The position numbers and the translations under genes were made by a program. A DNA stretch of 64,000 nucleotides from Candidatus Saccharimonadota bacterium (GTDB lineage Bacteria; Patescibacteriota; Saccharimonadia; Saccharimonadales; UBA4665). The DNA lies in the NCBI GenBank assembly GCA_020427985.1, contig JAGQNR010000001.1, positions 1-64,000 of the forward strand, written 5' to 3'. Below are positions 62,864 through 64,000 of this stretch, piece after piece; positions within the stretch are counted from its first letter, which is position 1, and the number at the start of each line of letters is the position of its first letter. The notes beneath the pieces were generated by a model. The model had not been told where the DNA came from, made no database searches, and saw only the letters and a program-made list of their open reading frames with translations.

Positions 62864-64000
62864 ATGCAAAATTTCTATAAAGTGCTTCTTAACACACTGG
62901 TTGCCAACGTCACCTCAAGCTTCTTATGGTTTGCACTGACGTTTTGGATATACCTAGAAACAAAAAATGTCATGGCGACAGCAATCGTGGGTGGCGCATA
63001 CATGTTTATGGTTGCGCTGTGTAGTCTAGTATTTGGACTTATCGTTGACCGCAACAAGAAAAAACGTGTCATGGTGTTATCGAGCACGATTACTTTGGTG
63101 GCCTATGTGCTGGCGGGCATTGGCTTTCTGTTACAGCCGACCGAAAATATTGCGACAATATCGCACTGGGCATTTTGGATGTTCGCCCTACTTATCTTGG
63201 CAGGCGGAGTCGTAGAAAATATGCGTAATATTGCTCTTTCAACCACTGTAACGCTATTGGCCCCCAAAGAAAGTCGTGACAAAGCCAACGGCATGGTTGG
63301 TACAGTGCAAGGAGTTGCTTTTATGGTCACGAGTGTATTCTCGGGGCTGTCTATTGGCCTACTTGGCATGGGCTGGACGCTTGTTATTGCCATAGTACTT
63401 ACAACAATTGCTCTACTGCATCTACTTGTTACAGTGCAAATTCCAGAGGCAGAAATAGTCCATGATTCAGAGATCGACAATAAAAGGATTGATATTCGTG
63501 GTTCATTAGCTACCGTTCGGCAGGTACCAGGGCTACTGGCTTTAATGCTTTTTTCGACGTTTAACAACCTGATTGGTGGGGTTTTTATGGCGCTCATGGA
63601 CCCTTATGGTCTAACCATATTCTCAGTGGAGTGGTGGGGCACAGTACTTGGCATTACAAGTACAGGGTTTGTGGTTGGGGGGCTTTTGGTAGCCAAAAAA
63701 GGACTCGGCAAGAACCCACTTCGGACAATGCTACTGCTTATGGTGGCAATGTCGGTACTCGGTATGCTATTTACTATTCGGGAATGGTGGTGGCTGTATG
63801 TGGTCGGTATATTCTTATACATGTGCCTTATTCCCGCCGTTGAAGCTTCGGAGCAAACAATCTTGCAGCGAGTAGTGCCGTTGAAGCGTCAGGGACGTGT
63901 TTTTGGTTTAGCCCAGGCGCTTGAGTCATGTGCCTCACCCATATCTGCCTTTTTGATAGGCCCCCTTGCACAATACTGGCTGATACCTTACATGCAATCG
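62864..64000 (+). CDS. MFS transporter, 3' end outside the window
   Basis: 379 codons open to the window edge. About 10 membrane helices are visible, with the MFS inter-helix motif LIVDRNKKKRV (usual GxxxDRxGRR) near residue 65 and a central loop (about 196-215). The second half starts near RGSLATVRQVPGLLALML. It is probably a drug or metabolite exporter of the DHA1/MFS_3 kind. Confidence 0.85.
   Translation, partial: MQNFYKVLLNTLVANVTSSFLWFALTFWIYLETKNVMATAIVGGAYMFMVALCSLVFGLIVDRNKKKRVMVLSSTITLVAYVLAGIGFLLQPTENIATISHWAFWMFALLILAGGVVENMRNIALSTTVTLLAPKESRDKANGMVGTVQGVAFMVTSVFSGLSIGLLGMGWTLVIAIVLTTIALLHLLVTVQIPEAEIVHDSEIDNKRIDIRGSLATVRQVPGLLALMLFSTFNNLIGGVFMALMDPYGLTIFSVEWWGTVLGITSTGFVVGGLLVAKKGLGKNPLRTMLLLMVAMSVLGMLFTIREWWWLYVVGIFLYMCLIPAVEASEQTILQRVVPLKRQGRVFGLAQALESCASPISAFLIGPLAQYWLIPYMQS

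Overview
This 64 kb window looks like a chromosomal segment of a Candidatus Saccharibacteria (TM7) or closely related Patescibacteria member. That is inferred from gene content and not from any database search. The pointers are tightly packed short operons with ATGA overlaps, standard stop codons, an F1 ATPase operon with unusual subunits, a gp47-like membrane protein, LemA/TPM proteins, many small secreted beta-rich proteins, and a striking number of genes whose -10 hexamer sits only 6-9 nt before the ATG (leaderless transcripts).

Layout. 0-4.8 kb: tRNA-Phe followed by a hairpin-rich insertion, a decayed EamA transporter, a DUF192 protein, a restriction-enzyme remnant, a CIRCE-controlled Hsp20 gene, and a HTH-HAD-DHH operon. 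4.8-13.2 kb: an accessory region holding a recombinase fragment, small DUF proteins, and an integrated element ending in tRNA-Gly. 13.3-21.5 kb: tRNA-Cys, NUDIX, LemA, TPM, tRNA-Leu, HIT, then metG-tatD-two unknowns-cysteine desulfurase. 21.6-27.8 kb: ATP synthase b-delta-alpha-gamma-beta-epsilon, with an unusual secreted two-helix protein where the a and c subunit genes would be expected. 27.9-35.9 kb: a surface-protein cluster with tandem mosaic paralogues, a DUF916-like membrane-anchored protein and a PKD protein. 36-48 kb: mnmA, ftsA-like, gp47-like, ruvX, mltG, LysM/CHAP hydrolase, obgE, ExoI. 48-58 kb: PGPGW protein, uvrA, DedA, bL25, HrpA-type helicase, ABC exporter. 58.7-64 kb: trhO, phosphatase, two NUDIX genes, def, a broken AHSA1 gene, a VOC protein and the start of an MFS transporter.

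The most interesting system is the element at 6.37-13.09 kb. A large serine recombinase runs through its 3' end into the tRNA-Gly gene. The tRNA 3'-end core (TGGTGCGG) recurs at the far end of the element. Directly after that core, and after two further copies of it, lie three diverged but same-length (37-codon) reading-frame tails that are in phase with the recombinase frame at the core. The simplest reading is that the attachment site lies inside the 3' coding end of the recombinase. Integration at the tRNA swaps the protein's C-terminus and leaves the native tail at the other end as a scar. Repeated insertions have built a cassette array in which two ~0.6 kb cassettes carry a single DUF1801 gene and no recombinase. 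The native tRNA-Gly terminator appears to be stranded 6.7 kb away, just outside the left end.

Functional links: the cysteine desulfurase with MnmA (2-thiouridine) and TrhO (5-hydroxyuridine) form a tRNA wobble-uridine set. FtsA-like, MltG, LysM/CHAP and the gp47-like protein form a cell-envelope and division group. Coordinates and motifs were read directly from the sequence; family names are by recognition of motifs only.
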